DNA of 64,000 bases from Bacillus sp. T3 (GCF_033449965.1 NZ_CP137761.1:1860001-1924000), one strand, 5' to 3'. Positions 35,353-44,640 are shown, counted from the first letter of the stretch. Numbers and translations: made by a program. The notes: generated by a model not told the origin, from the sequence alone.

Positions 35353-36156
35353 ATGAATATTCAACAATATTATCGCTCTGCTGCAATGACAGCCTTAAAT
35401 GGTAGTTTGGCAGCCTTTGTACCTGTTATTCTGATCCTTGGTGGGGGTATGATCTTTTCTGTACAACTTCCTCTGTTTCTTATTATTCTGCCTTTTTGTT
35501 TTTATAGCTTTATTTGTTATCAACAATATTTAATTCAACAGCAACGTAGTCACGAGGTTAACTACATAAAGACAGTAAACGAGCAATCCTTTTATACAGA
35601 AGATAATCTATTAATAACGTTCCTCCCAGCACCATCGCTAAGAATGCTCTTGTTCGCATCTAATGGTAATATGATTGGGGAAGTTCGCGATAAATACTTC
35701 TATTGGTGGAGATGGTTTTTACCGTACTTCATTGATCGATTATTTCCAATGGAGTATGGGCTATATGACCAAGCTGGACAAGTTATGGCGGTTTATCGAA
35801 TTGATTTACGAAAACAACAAGTAAAAATATATGATTCCACTGGTGGTTTGATGGGAGTAGTAACCGAAGATCATAAAGCTACTCCTTCATTAAAAAGAAG
35901 CGGTGTCATTCGTTCACTAGAAAATAATAAATTAATATATGCTGAAAGATCAGCCCTTTATCCTCAGGTGTTTCTGCGGAATGAGCAAGGGAAAATTATT
36001 GGAAAGCTGATAAAAGGGTGGATGCCTTTAGAGTGGAGTCAACAGTTTCGTGATGGCAATACCCCGTTTATCACCTTTGAGAAAAATCTTCCTGAAACAG
36101 AAAAAATACTGACTATTGCTGTGTTAACTGAAATGTTTCATTACACCAGTCATTAG
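35353..36156 (+). CDS. Membrane protein of unknown function
   Basis: A 267-residue protein behind AAGGAGAAATAAG. Two hydrophobic helices near the N-terminus (about 16-55) are followed by a 200-residue domain of beta-type sequence with recurring YDQAGQVMAVYRID, YDSTGGLMGVV and RNEQGKIIGKLIK units. These look like repeats of a strand-turn-strand module, somewhat reminiscent of LURP/tubby-like domains. I do not recognise the family. It converges on ecsC with five bases between the stops. Confidence 0.65.
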   Translation: MNIQQYYRSAAMTALNGSLAAFVPVILILGGGMIFSVQLPLFLIILPFCFYSFICYQQYLIQQQRSHEVNYIKTVNEQSFYTEDNLLITFLPAPSLRMLLFASNGNMIGEVRDKYFYWWRWFLPYFIDRLFPMEYGLYDQAGQVMAVYRIDLRKQQVKIYDSTGGLMGVVTEDHKATPSLKRSGVIRSLENNKLIYAERSALYPQVFLRNEQGKIIGKLIKGWMPLEWSQQFRDGNTPFITFEKNLPETEKILTIAVLTEMFHYTSH

Positions 36157-36161
36157 AATGG

Positions 36162-36974
36162 TTAATCTTCGAGCGCTATTCGTTCGAGGATTTTTCTTTT
36201 ACGATAAAGAACCATAGCACTTTCAGATATATCATGAATGGTTGAGCGATTAATAAATGCGCCGAATAGCAGTCCAGTAATCGGGATCATTTGGAAAAGC
36301 TTTTTCCAGCCGATTTGTTCCCGATAAGTCATGACCACTTCACGCCATCCTTGAATTTCAGCAATCACTTCACGATCTTTGTTTTTATTGGGTGAATCAA
36401 ATAAAGCCAATTGCTTTAAGATCGCCTGTTTTCCCACGATATCTGATGAAACGAATTGTAAACATTTCAAGATGAAAATGCGCTCTTTTTCTTCAGTCGG
36501 ATCATAACCGTAACAGATTGCCATATCCTGAAGTGTTTTTAGTTGAAGGCCAAGTAACAGAGGAATATCTAAAGAAAGGGTAAATACTCCTCCAATTCCT
36601 GTGCTTGCCCCCTGGACTGTTGCTATTTTTTTTCGGCTTTTCATCAGCTTTTGAGCGGCTTTATCCATTTCTGAAAGCGGTAAAGATGCAATGTCTGCAA
36701 ATTGCTTCACTTGCGGAAGGTGTGCATAGTAGGTCTTCCCCTTTTCAGTTGAGCTTAAGTAGCGTCCACCACTTTGAATGTATTGTCCAAGTTCATCTAT
36801 TGTTTGAGCCATCTTTTCTTGCAAAAAGGCAGGGGTCCATCGATCCAAGAGCTTAAATGGCAAACGACCGAGTTTTTCCCAAAACCAAAGATCGCTCTGG
36901 TTTTTTTCCCATGCTTCACATTTAATTAATTCAGCTTTTAAATAATCATTCGTTTCAATCAATATCGTATTCAT
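36162..36974 (-). CDS. EcsC family protein
   Basis: A 270-residue protein. WEKLGRLPFKLLDRWTP, GASTGIGGVFTLSLDIPLLLGLQLKT split over the middle and the C-terminal ITGLLFGAFINRSTIHDI match the EcsC family, whose namesake is encoded with an ABC transporter in B. subtilis but here stands alone. The middle hydrophobic stretch (about 125-150) may contact the membrane. Function is unknown. Confidence 0.8.
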   Translation of the reverse strand: MNTILIETNDYLKAELIKCEAWEKNQSDLWFWEKLGRLPFKLLDRWTPAFLQEKMAQTIDELGQYIQSGGRYLSSTEKGKTYYAHLPQVKQFADIASLPLSEMDKAAQKLMKSRKKIATVQGASTGIGGVFTLSLDIPLLLGLQLKTLQDMAICYGYDPTEEKERIFILKCLQFVSSDIVGKQAILKQLALFDSPNKNKDREVIAEIQGWREVVMTYREQIGWKKLFQMIPITGLLFGAFINRSTIHDISESAMVLYRKRKILERIALED

Positions 36975-37071
36975 TCCTTTTCTGATTAATGGATAAGTAA
37001 ATCGGTGTTTGTTGGTAATTCATATACGTCATAATCAAAAAAAGGTTTCACGCACTTGTTAAAAGCAACAA

Positions 37072-37103
37072 AAAAAGCCTGTTTAATACCAAAACAGGCT
37101 TAA
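37072..37103 (-). terminator. Terminator of the Spo0E-like gene
   Basis: AAGCCTGTTT and AAACAGGCTT with an eight-base loop; the minus-strand T-run follows on the left side. Confidence 0.8.
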
Positions 37104-37140
37104 AAATGTTGGTCGATCTTAGTATTCAACGAACAACTCA

Positions 37141-37326
37141 TTACGGTTCGAAAAGAAAGGCGTTTGCTTGATAATTTGCAATATATTGATCAAGTTTTTG
37201 GCTAATTTCGACTGTTTTATCACTAGATAGTCCTTCTTTGAGGCCGACACGAATCATTTCTTCTCGAAGGGATTCAATCAATTCCAATAGTTCCAAATTC
37301 TTTTCTGTGATTTGCATAAATATCAA
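37141..37326 (-). CDS. Spo0E-like aspartyl-phosphate phosphatase
   Basis: A peptide of 58-61 residues. ATG 37317 has the right frame, but TTG 37326 lies seven bases after GGGAG and is the better start. The core ELIESLREEMIRVGLKEG, SDKTVEISQKLDQYI is the Spo0E-family pattern, with the SQxLD motif that removes phosphate from Spo0A~P or a similar response regulator. It likely modulates entry into sporulation. It is an isolated gene with its own terminator. Confidence 0.8.
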   Translation of the reverse strand: MIFMQITEKNLELLELIESLREEMIRVGLKEGLSSDKTVEISQKLDQYIANYQANAFLFEP

Positions 37327-37544
37327 GCATCGTCTCCCTTTAATGTCCTCTTTTTGCCAATTTAACATTTTTTTAGGAGGTGGCGCTGTGATAAAAAACA
37401 CATTAAAACAAATATTTATCGACAAAATCAAATTATTATTATGAATTGTATTATTTTTTCGTTATATCATTGCAGGATAGGAGTTATTAGGGTAATATGT
37501 CAATAATAGTTGAATATTTGTTGATCATAACCAAGTTGGATATG

Positions 37545-37722
37545 GTCGCCTTCGGGGTCGGGTGAAATTCCCAACCGGCGGTAATGAGGATAACCTCTAG
37601 CCCGTGACCCGATTTGAAAGTTTGGGATCGGTGCAGTATTAAACTGCGCGATTCGAATATTTGAAATCGGTGGATTTGGTGAGATTCCAAAGCCGACAGT
37701 ACAGTCTGGATGGGAGAAGGCA
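37545..37722 (+). ncRNA. FMN riboswitch (RFN element)
   Basis: The conserved RFN blocks are present in order: CCTTCGGGGTCGGGTGAAAT, TCCCAACCGGCGGTAATGA, AGCCCGTGACCCG, GGTGGATTTGGTGAGATTCC, AAAGCCGACAGTACAGTCTG and GGATGGGAGAAGG. A terminator (37774-37809) lies between it and ribE. In the FMN-bound state the aptamer should favour the terminator, switching off the riboflavin genes. Confidence 0.95.
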
Positions 37723-37773
37723 TGGTAGCGTAAAAAAATGTAATTTTTGACGCTTATTTGAGTATGTGTTTTG

Positions 37774-37809
37774 ACCCCATGCATTTATTTGTATGGGGTT
37801 TTTATTTTT
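37774..37809 (+). terminator. FMN-riboswitch terminator
   Basis: ACCCCAT and ATGGGGT around a 12-base loop, followed by TTTTATTTTT. This is the expression platform upstream of ribE. Confidence 0.85.
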
Positions 37810-37895
37810 GCTTTTTGTACAAATAATAAGCGTATATAAAACAAGTGACCCTGAAAAATCAACCAATACATGATGAGGAACAAAGGGGGGATTAT

Positions 37896-38549
37896 ATGTT
37901 TACAGGAATAATTGAAGAAATCGGTACCATGCAAAACATACATAAACAAGGCTCTACATTAATCTTAACGATTCAAGCGCAAAAAATACTATCCGATGTT
38001 CATCTTGGTGACAGTATTGCTGTGAATGGGGTTTGTTTGACTGTTACTAATTTTACTAAAACTAGCTTTTCTGTAGATGTTATGCCGGAAACTTTTAACT
38101 CTACTTCACTAGCTGGGTTAAAATCAGGATCGAAGGTAAACCTGGAACGAGCAATGGCGGCTAACGGTAGGTTTGGCGGACATTTCGTTTCTGGTCATAT
38201 TGATGGTACAGGAACAATCTCTTCAATCAAGGCTGAAGAAAATGCCGTTTATATTGAAATCAACATTCCAAAACACGGCACTCAATATTGTTTGCCAAAA
38301 GGATCGATTGCGGTTGATGGCACATCACTTACCATTTTTTATGTTAAAGAGCAGTCTGTTACGATCTCGTTAATTCCTCATACAAGAGGAGAAACCATCT
38401 TAGGTGCTAAACGGGTTGGAGACATTGTTAATATCGAGTTTGATTTATTAGGAAAGTATGTTCGTTCGATTGCCGAGAAAAAAGCAGAAACCAGTCATAC
38501 ACCAACAGGTATTACGGCAGATTTTCTAAAACAAACTGGTTTTCTGTAA
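37896..38549 (+). CDS. ribE: Riboflavin synthase, alpha subunit
   Basis: A 217-residue trimer subunit that dismutates two 6,7-dimethyl-8-ribityllumazines to riboflavin. ATG 37896 follows AAAGGGGGGATT; the frame from GTG 37845 is rejected. MFTGIIEEIGTM is the family start. The two lumazine-binding repeats show GDSIAVNGVCLTV and GSIAVDGTSLTI, and RFGGHFVSGHIDGTG lies in the first. First gene after the riboswitch. In B. subtilis ribD comes before it; here it does not. Confidence 0.93.
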   Translation: MFTGIIEEIGTMQNIHKQGSTLILTIQAQKILSDVHLGDSIAVNGVCLTVTNFTKTSFSVDVMPETFNSTSLAGLKSGSKVNLERAMAANGRFGGHFVSGHIDGTGTISSIKAEENAVYIEINIPKHGTQYCLPKGSIAVDGTSLTIFYVKEQSVTISLIPHTRGETILGAKRVGDIVNIEFDLLGKYVRSIAEKKAETSHTPTGITADFLKQTGFL

Positions 38550-38566
38550 AAATGGAGGAGAAAAAC

Positions 38567-39760
38567 ATGTTCCATTCAATTGAAGAAGCATTAGAGGATT
38601 TGAAAAATGGGAAAATGGTTATTGTTTGTGATGATGAAGACAGGGAAAATGAAGGGGACTTCATAATGTTAGCCGAATTTGCTACACCTGAAGCAGTAAA
38701 TTTTATGGCTAAAGAAGGGCGCGGACTTATTTGTGCTCCTATAACGGAGGATTTGGCGCAAAAGCTAGAATTACGACCAATGACCGAAGTCAATACTGAT
38801 ACAAATGGTACGGCCTTCACGGTAAGCATCGATCATATTAAAACAACAACAGGTATTAGTGCATTTGAACGGTCTGATACCATCATGAGCCTTCTTGATG
38901 AAACAGCTTCACCTGCTGATTTTAAAAGACCTGGGTCATATCTTTCCATTAATCGCAAAAAATGGCGGCGTTCTAAGACGGGCTGGACATACGGAGGCGG
39001 CTATAGATTTGGCACGACTAGCTGGGGAAAACATGCCGGGGTCATTTGCGAAATAATGAACGAGGATGGTTCAATGGCAAGAGTGCCTGAACTAAAGGAA
39101 ATCTCGAAGCGTTTTGACCTAAAGCTGATTACCATTCAAGCATTAATTGAATATAGACTCATTCATGATTCACTAGTGAAGCGCGAAGCAGATATCGATC
39201 TTCCAACAGAATACGGCCATTTCCGGGCAGTCGGTTATTCAAGTATTGCGGATGGGAATGAACACATCGCCTTAGTTAAGGGTGAAATTAATGAGGAGAA
39301 TCCAACGCTTGTTCGTGTGCATTCTGAATGTTTAACAGGTGATGTGTTTGGTTCATGTCGTTGTGACTGCGGACCTCAGCTACAAGCTGCATTAAAGCAT
39401 ATCGAAGCAAATGGTAACGGCATCCTTCTTTATATGCGTCAGGAAGGCCGAGGAATTGGGCTAATGAACAAGCTTAAAGCCTACAAATTACAAGAAGAGG
39501 GCTATGATACTGTTGAAGCGAATCATAAGCTTGGCTTTAAGGATGACCTTCGTGATTACGGGGTTGGAGCTCAAATTTTACGAGATTTAGGAGTGCGGAA
39601 AATGCACTTATTAACCAATAATCCAAGGAAAATCGCTGGCCTTAAAGGCTATGGTTTAGAGATTCTTGAAAGGGTTCCGATTGAGATGCCTGCAAAAGAA
39701 GAAAACAAACATTATTTGCAAACGAAGCAACAAAAGCTAGGGCATTTATTAAAATTATAA
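38567..39760 (+). CDS. ribBA: Bifunctional DHBP synthase / GTP cyclohydrolase II (two compensating frameshifts)
   Basis: 397 residues from ATG 38567 behind GGAGG. The N-terminal RibB domain (1-200) makes dihydroxybutanone phosphate, with DDEDRENEGDF. The C-terminal RibA domain opens GTP, with zinc cysteines in CLTGDVFGSCRCDCGPQL and EGRGIG. Residues about 122-154 do not match the family. One extra base at CCTGGG (38930-38935) and one missing A near 39028 shift this stretch; repairing both gives GHIFPLIAKNGGVLRRAGHT and AAIDLARLAGEKHAGVICE. The open frame hides the errors. As written the RibB active site would be dead. Confidence 0.9.
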   Translation: MFHSIEEALEDLKNGKMVIVCDDEDRENEGDFIMLAEFATPEAVNFMAKEGRGLICAPITEDLAQKLELRPMTEVNTDTNGTAFTVSIDHIKTTTGISAFERSDTIMSLLDETASPADFKRPGSYLSINRKKWRRSKTGWTYGGGYRFGTTSWGKHAGVICEIMNEDGSMARVPELKEISKRFDLKLITIQALIEYRLIHDSLVKREADIDLPTEYGHFRAVGYSSIADGNEHIALVKGEINEENPTLVRVHSECLTGDVFGSCRCDCGPQLQAALKHIEANGNGILLYMRQEGRGIGLMNKLKAYKLQEEGYDTVEANHKLGFKDDLRDYGVGAQILRDLGVRKMHLLTNNPRKIAGLKGYGLEILERVPIEMPAKEENKHYLQTKQQKLGHLLKL

Positions 39761-39776
39761 TAGGGGAGATACGAAA

Positions 39777-40244
39777 ATGAAAAAAGTGATTGAAGGAAAT
39801 TTAATTGGTACTGGATTACGAGTTGGGATTGTAGTAGCACGTTTTAATGAATTTATAACAAATCGTTTATTAAGTGGTGCTGAGGATGCATTAAACCGTC
39901 ATGGTGTAAATTCAGAAGATGTAACTGTAGCGTGGGTACCAGGTGCGTTTGAGATTCCAATTGCTGCAAAAAAACTGGCTGATTCAGGAAAATTCGATGC
40001 AGTGATTGCGCTGGGAACAGTCATTAGAGGGGCAACTCCTCATTTTGAATATGTAAATAGTGAAGTGGCCAAGGGAGTAGCGAGCACGGCTTTACAAAGT
40101 GGAGTTCCTGTTATTTTCGGTGTATTAACGACAGATACAATTGAACAGGCAATTGAACGTGCAGGTACAAAAGCTGGAAACAAAGGCTGGGAATGCGCTG
40201 TTGGTGCTATTGAAATGGCTAATCTTTTTAAACAATTTGAATAG
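39777..40244 (+). CDS. ribH: 6,7-dimethyl-8-ribityllumazine synthase
   Basis: A 155-residue subunit of the icosahedral lumazine synthase capsid, which joins the RibA-derived pyrimidine with dihydroxybutanone phosphate. IVVARFNEFITNRLLSGAED, WVPGAFEIPIAAKKLA, ALGTVIRGATPHFEYV and FGVLTTDTIEQAIERAGTK are the conserved segments, with the catalytic His in TPHFEY. Starts 17 bases after ribBA. Confidence 0.95.
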   Translation: MKKVIEGNLIGTGLRVGIVVARFNEFITNRLLSGAEDALNRHGVNSEDVTVAWVPGAFEIPIAAKKLADSGKFDAVIALGTVIRGATPHFEYVNSEVAKGVASTALQSGVPVIFGVLTTDTIEQAIERAGTKAGNKGWECAVGAIEMANLFKQFE

Positions 40245-40267
40245 AAGGCGTAATTGGGGGAGTAATA

Positions 40268-41251
40268 GTGCAAATTGAAGTGTTGAAATGTCATGGATCA
40301 GGAAATGACTTCTTCATAATTGATGAAATGACAGACAAATATTCTTTTACTGATGAAGTACGGGCGCAGCTAGCCATTTCCCTCTGTAACCGAAACACAG
40401 AGCTTGGTGCGGATGGAATTCTGTTTGTCCTTAATAGTGAAAGTGCTGATGCCAGAATGCGAGTTTTTAATGCGGATGGTTCAGAAGCGTCCATGTGTGG
40501 CAATGGGTTACGCTGTGTAGCTCGTTATGTCTGTGAAAAATTTGGGAAAAATCAAGCAGTGATTGAAACGATGAAGGTGAATCTTTCAGTGGAGAAAGAA
40601 GATGACCTATTTCCTAATATCCCAACCTACAAAGTTGAGATTTCGCCTGTTTCATTCCAATTAAGGGATTTACCATTGCAGCTTCCACAGGAAACACTAA
40701 TTAATGAAATAATTCCTGCTTTATCTAAAGACTTGAATTTTACGGCATTAGCTGTCCCAAATCCTCATATCGTCACTATCGTCGATTCAAAGCAATTGGA
40801 TTCGGATATTCAGACCAGCTTGAGTGAATATGTAAACGGACCAAATCCTTTGTTCCCAGATGGTGTGAATGTAAGCTTTGTTCAACCGCTTAGTAAAGGA
40901 CATATTTTCGTCCGAACATATGAGCGAGGGGTGGGCTTTACTAATGCTTGTGGAACGGCAATGTCTGCATCTTCCTTAGTGACTTGCTTAGTAGGGCTCA
41001 ATGGAAAAGAAGAATTTATTGAGGTATACAACCCTGGTGGGAAGGTTCGTTGTAATGTCCATGAAAATGATGGAATATACAAGATTGATTTAATCGGAAA
41101 TGGAACCTATGTATATAAAGCGGTTGTTCAAATCGAAGAATCGAATCTTACACAATTTACGGTTGACCAAACGCACGTCTTTACAGATGAGGCTGAACAT
41201 TATGCAAAACTTAAAGCCCATGCCAAAGACTTTATATTACAGCATCAATAA
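40268..41251 (+). CDS. dapF: Diaminopimelate epimerase
   Basis: 327 residues from GTG 40268 behind TTGGGGGAG. It interconverts LL- and meso-diaminopimelate for lysine and peptidoglycan. The two catalytic cysteines are Cys77 in SMCGNGLRC and Cys228 in TNACGTAMSAS, each in one of the two mirrored domains. The protein is about 40 residues longer than the usual 275-285, with a C-terminal tail after the second domain. It starts 23 bases after ribH with no terminator between, so it is in the FMN-controlled transcript. Confidence 0.93.
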   Translation: MQIEVLKCHGSGNDFFIIDEMTDKYSFTDEVRAQLAISLCNRNTELGADGILFVLNSESADARMRVFNADGSEASMCGNGLRCVARYVCEKFGKNQAVIETMKVNLSVEKEDDLFPNIPTYKVEISPVSFQLRDLPLQLPQETLINEIIPALSKDLNFTALAVPNPHIVTIVDSKQLDSDIQTSLSEYVNGPNPLFPDGVNVSFVQPLSKGHIFVRTYERGVGFTNACGTAMSASSLVTCLVGLNGKEEFIEVYNPGGKVRCNVHENDGIYKIDLIGNGTYVYKAVVQIEESNLTQFTVDQTHVFTDEAEHYAKLKAHAKDFILQHQ

Positions 41252-41311
41252 GAAAAGCGCATGGCGCCTGAAGCTAGACACCCATCAAAATTAATTACTA
41301 TCTTAATGTAT

Positions 41312-41363
41312 AAAAAAAGATAACCTTTTGCTCCTGATTAGGAGCAAGGGTTATCTTTTTTTT
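41312..41363. terminator. Bidirectional terminator between dapF and ligD
   Basis: AAAAGATAACCTTTTGCTCCT and AGGAGCAAGGGTTATCTTTT pair almost fully around GATT, with T-runs in both directions. The 3' end of ligD lies inside. Confidence 0.85.
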
Positions 41364-43186
41364 GCTGTGCCAAGAATTCAAGAATCGGCTCGAGATTTTG
41401 TTGTTTTTTAGCATCAAAATAGCCTTGAAATGGATCCGCATCTTTCTTAAGCCTGGCTAAAATAGTTGTTATTTGAAATTGGTCTGGAGATAATTTTTCG
41501 TTCACTTCATCCCAATAAAGAGGGGTAGCAATTGTTGCTTGTTTATTCCCTCTTGGAGAGTAAGGAGCAACGATGGTTTTTCCTTCTCCATGTTGAATAT
41601 AATCAACATAGAGGCGATTGCTTCGTTTTTTTTTCATTCTCTCAATTGTAAAGGATTCCGGAATTGGCTGAAATCAAATATTCTGCAATAAATGACGTGA
41701 AAAGCCTAGTGTCGTCATAGCTTAGCTTCTGTTCTGGCAAAGGAATATAGATTTGCAAGCCTTTATTACCTGAAGTTTTTACAAAGCTAATGATATTCAG
41801 TTGATCACATACATGTTTAATAATTAGAGCTGCTTTAACTGCTAATGAAAAGTCCTCTTTAGAAGGAGGATCTAAATCCAACACAATTTCACTAGGAAAA
41901 CCACTTTCCACTGTTTGAAATGGAATGTGGTATTCAAATGCCAATTGATTGCCGAGCCATAATAATGTCTTTAGATTATTACAAAGGATATAGTCAATAT
42001 TTTCAAATGAATAGGTATTGACATAGTCTGGTGCATAATCAGGACAGTTTTTTTGATAAAATGCTTCACCGAACATTCCGTGTGGATAACGAATAACTGT
42101 CAGCACACGGTTCTTTAAAAAAGGAAGCATATATGGTGCAATCTCTCGTAAGAAATGAATATAATCAATTTTCTTTATGGCTGGACTTTCCCAAAGTGGT
42201 TTATCAGGGTGAGTGATTTCAACATCAATGGGAAGATTTTTTTTTGCCTGAATAAATTTTTCGAAGGTACATTCCTCTGCTTTTACATCAAAGCGAAATT
42301 GATGAAAATGGGGTTCACGCAGTTGTTCCTCATAAACCTCTAAATATTTGATTTCTACACATATGGCTGGAGGGACGTAAATAAACTGTTGATCCTCAGC
42401 TGATTGATTTTGTTTAATAACAGTCGATAAAGCTTGTTTTTGCTCAGGGTTCAAACCAAACAGAAAGTGACCAATTGGAAAGACATCTGACCCTTTAAAA
42501 ACCGCAATATGAAAATAACCATTTGTCTTATCAAATGTAGTAATAAAGCAGGTAACATACTTCCAATTCTTATATTTTAACCAATTTACGGTTCGCTTCC
42601 CTTCCTCCCATTGGTGTGAATCATTTTTGGCTACAATCCCCTCACCATCATGAAGAACAACCTGTTCCCATACCGTGTCAAATTGTTGATTTCCTGGAAT
42701 CATTTGGATTATTTTTATGGTCTCATTATCTGGCTGAAGCGGTAGTGAAAGTTGCTTGAAAAGCTGCTCTAATTTTAATTTGCGGGCCTCATACGTTTGA
42801 TTTCCGATTGGGGTTCCATTGATCATGAGAAGATCGAAAACTAAATAATAGCAAGGTTGCTTTGCAGCTTTTTCGACTATTCGTTTTTCTGAACGCATTC
42901 TCCCACGAATCTGTATTGCACCAAAATTGGCCTTGTAAGGATTATCTAATGAAACTAATTCACCGTCTAACACTAATGGGAGATAAGGGGCAAATTGGTC
43001 TTGCCTTTCTAATAAAAAATTTTCTATTTCTGGAAATTGTTCCAATAATGATTTTCCATTTCGGCTCATGAGGGTAATTGTTTCACCCCATTCTAAAATA
43101 CCTCGAAAACCATCATATTTTACTTCATAGGACCAATGATTACCTTTAGGTATATCGAAGGTTAAGGTCGGCAGCATCGGTTTCAT
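41338..43186 (-). pseudogene. ligD: ATP-dependent DNA ligase LigD (frameshifted near the 3' end)
   Basis: NHEJ ligase of Bacillus layout: N-terminal ligase (Lys of YEVKYDGFRG near residue 24), adenylation and OB parts (to about 280), then a C-terminal LigD polymerase domain (HPDKPLWE, TVIRYPHGMFGE, IVLDLDPPS). The frame ends at 41642, and the true C-terminus (FTIERMKKKRSNRLYVDYIQ onward) continues in another frame to 41338. One extra base lies between 41654 and 41668, beside CCGG. The rebuilt protein is about 615 residues, the normal length. Divergent to ku. Confidence 0.88.
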
Positions 43187-43326
43187 ATTGGTTCATCCTC
43201 TGTAGCATTACTTTTTATTAGTGTTCCATCTTTCATTGACATCATCCATTACCAATCTTTTGAGCGTATGACTGCAACAAATTACACAAAAAGTAATAAA
43301 AAATAAACAAGAATGGAGAAATCCAC

Positions 43327-44160
43327 ATGCACACAATCTGGAAGGGAAGCATTAGTTTTGGATTGGTCAATATTCCAATCAAGCTCCATACTGCCACAGA
43401 GGACAAAGATATAAAGTTAAGAACACTTCATAAGGAGTGTCATTCTCCTATAAAATATGAGAAGCTTTGTCCGGTATGTGAGGTCGAAGTGAAACCTGAA
43501 GAAATAGTTAAAGCATATGAATATTCAAAAGGAAAATTTGTCGTTCTTGAAGAGGAAGACCTAGAAAAATTAAAAAAAGAAAATGAAGATCGTGCGGTTG
43601 AAATAATCGATTTTGTCAAAATGGAACAAATAGACCCAATCTATTTTGATCGGACCTATTTTATGTCGCCAAGTGAAGGCGGTGTGAAAGCTTACTCGCT
43701 CTTAAGAAAGGCGCTTGCGGAGACAGCAAAGGTTGGGTTAGCAAAAATAATCATTCGCTCAAAGGAGCAGCTCGGGGTAATCCGGGTTTATGAAAACACG
43801 CTGGTAATGGAAACGATACATTATCCTGATGAAGTGAGAAAAACCGATGATGTACCAAATGTACCACAAGAAAGCAATGTGACAGAAAAAGAATTAGACA
43901 CCGCCATCATGTTGATCGATCAATTAACGACAGAATTTCAGCCTGAAAAATACAAAGATGATTACCGAACGGCCTTGATGGAGCTGATTGAATCAAAACG
44001 AACTGGACAAGAAACGGTTGCACCTGCAACGAAAGAAACTGTTTCGAATGTCACTGATTTGATGGCTGCACTGCAAGCTTCAATAGATCGTACAAAACCA
44101 CAAACAACAGCACCTGCAAGAAAAAAACGGACCATTACAAAGGTAAAAAAAGAAGCGTAA
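43327..44160 (+). CDS. ku: Non-homologous end-joining protein Ku
   Basis: A 277-residue homodimeric Ku that binds DNA ends and recruits LigD. The Ku core (about 1-230) starts MHTIWKGSISFGLVNIPIKL, then KLRTLHKECHSPIKYEKLCP with a conserved CxxC-type pair, and YFDRTYFMSPSEGG. The C-terminal tail is Lys/Arg/Thr-rich (ARKKRTITKVKKEA), the DNA-binding extension. It diverges from ligD with 140 bases between them, where NHEJ genes in spore-formers are often SigG-dependent. Confidence 0.93.
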   Translation: MHTIWKGSISFGLVNIPIKLHTATEDKDIKLRTLHKECHSPIKYEKLCPVCEVEVKPEEIVKAYEYSKGKFVVLEEEDLEKLKKENEDRAVEIIDFVKMEQIDPIYFDRTYFMSPSEGGVKAYSLLRKALAETAKVGLAKIIIRSKEQLGVIRVYENTLVMETIHYPDEVRKTDDVPNVPQESNVTEKELDTAIMLIDQLTTEFQPEKYKDDYRTALMELIESKRTGQETVAPATKETVSNVTDLMAALQASIDRTKPQTTAPARKKRTITKVKKEA

Positions 44161-44228
44161 AAGGTCAGAAACAAATTGGAAGGTCATTAAATTTATCGAA
44201 GAGGATGGAGATCTATAATAAATGACTA

Positions 44229-44257
44229 TTGACATTTAGAAAGAGTTACCATATGAT
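44229..44257 (+). promoter_or_regulatory. SigA-type promoter of the first cold-shock gene
   Basis: TTGACA (44229-44234) and TATGAT (44252-44257) with a 17-base spacer. The transcript would have a 5' leader of about 160 bases, which includes the hairpin at 44308-44370. Confidence 0.6.
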
Positions 44258-44307
44258 TATAGAGACGCTGTTAGGTCGTTCTATAATTTATATGGATATA
44301 AGTAGTC

Positions 44308-44370
44308 GTAGCTGCATGTATTGTAGGCGATGGTTTATCCCCTACATTCAACTGATGCTACGCTTTTTTT
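44308..44370 (+). terminator. Terminator-like hairpin inside the csp leader
   Basis: GTAGC (44308-44312) and GCTAC (44357-44361) enclose TGTAGG/CCTACA (44322-44327 with 44341-44346), followed by seven T. It lies downstream of the csp promoter and upstream of the csp start, so it may attenuate csp; it may also end ku transcription. Confidence 0.5.
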
Positions 44371-44422
44371 GTTACTGAGTTATACGAAAACTAATGGTGA
44401 ATGAATTTTTGGAGGTCATTAC

Positions 44423-44623
44423 ATGACTACAGGTAAAGTAAAATGGTTTAATGCAGAAAAAGGATTTGGATTTATTGAAGCAGCTAATGGTAACGATGTA
44501 TTCGTTCACTTCTCTGCAATCCAAACAGAAGGTTTCAAAACGTTAGAAGAAGGTCAAGACGTAACGTTTGAAATCGTTGAAGGTAACCGTGGACCACAAG
44601 CAGCTAACGTTCAAAAAGCATAA
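44423..44623 (+). CDS. Cold-shock protein (CspA/CspB family)
   Basis: A 66-residue RNA-binding beta-barrel. KVKWFNAEKGFGFIEAANG holds RNP1 (KGFGFIE) and DVFVHFSAI holds RNP2. The ending GPQAANVQKA is typical. GGAGG precedes the ATG. It acts as an RNA chaperone in cold or stationary phase. A second, closely similar copy lies at 46625 on the far side of cshA. Confidence 0.95.
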   Translation: MTTGKVKWFNAEKGFGFIEAANGNDVFVHFSAIQTEGFKTLEEGQDVTFEIVEGNRGPQAANVQKA

Positions 44624-44640
44624 TTTGAACTGATATTATG

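Noticed and set aside
37327..37895. A ribD gene lost only through a frameshift
   Set aside because: The space between the Spo0E-like gene and ribE is filled by the riboswitch and its terminator; no RibD-like sequence is visible in any frame.
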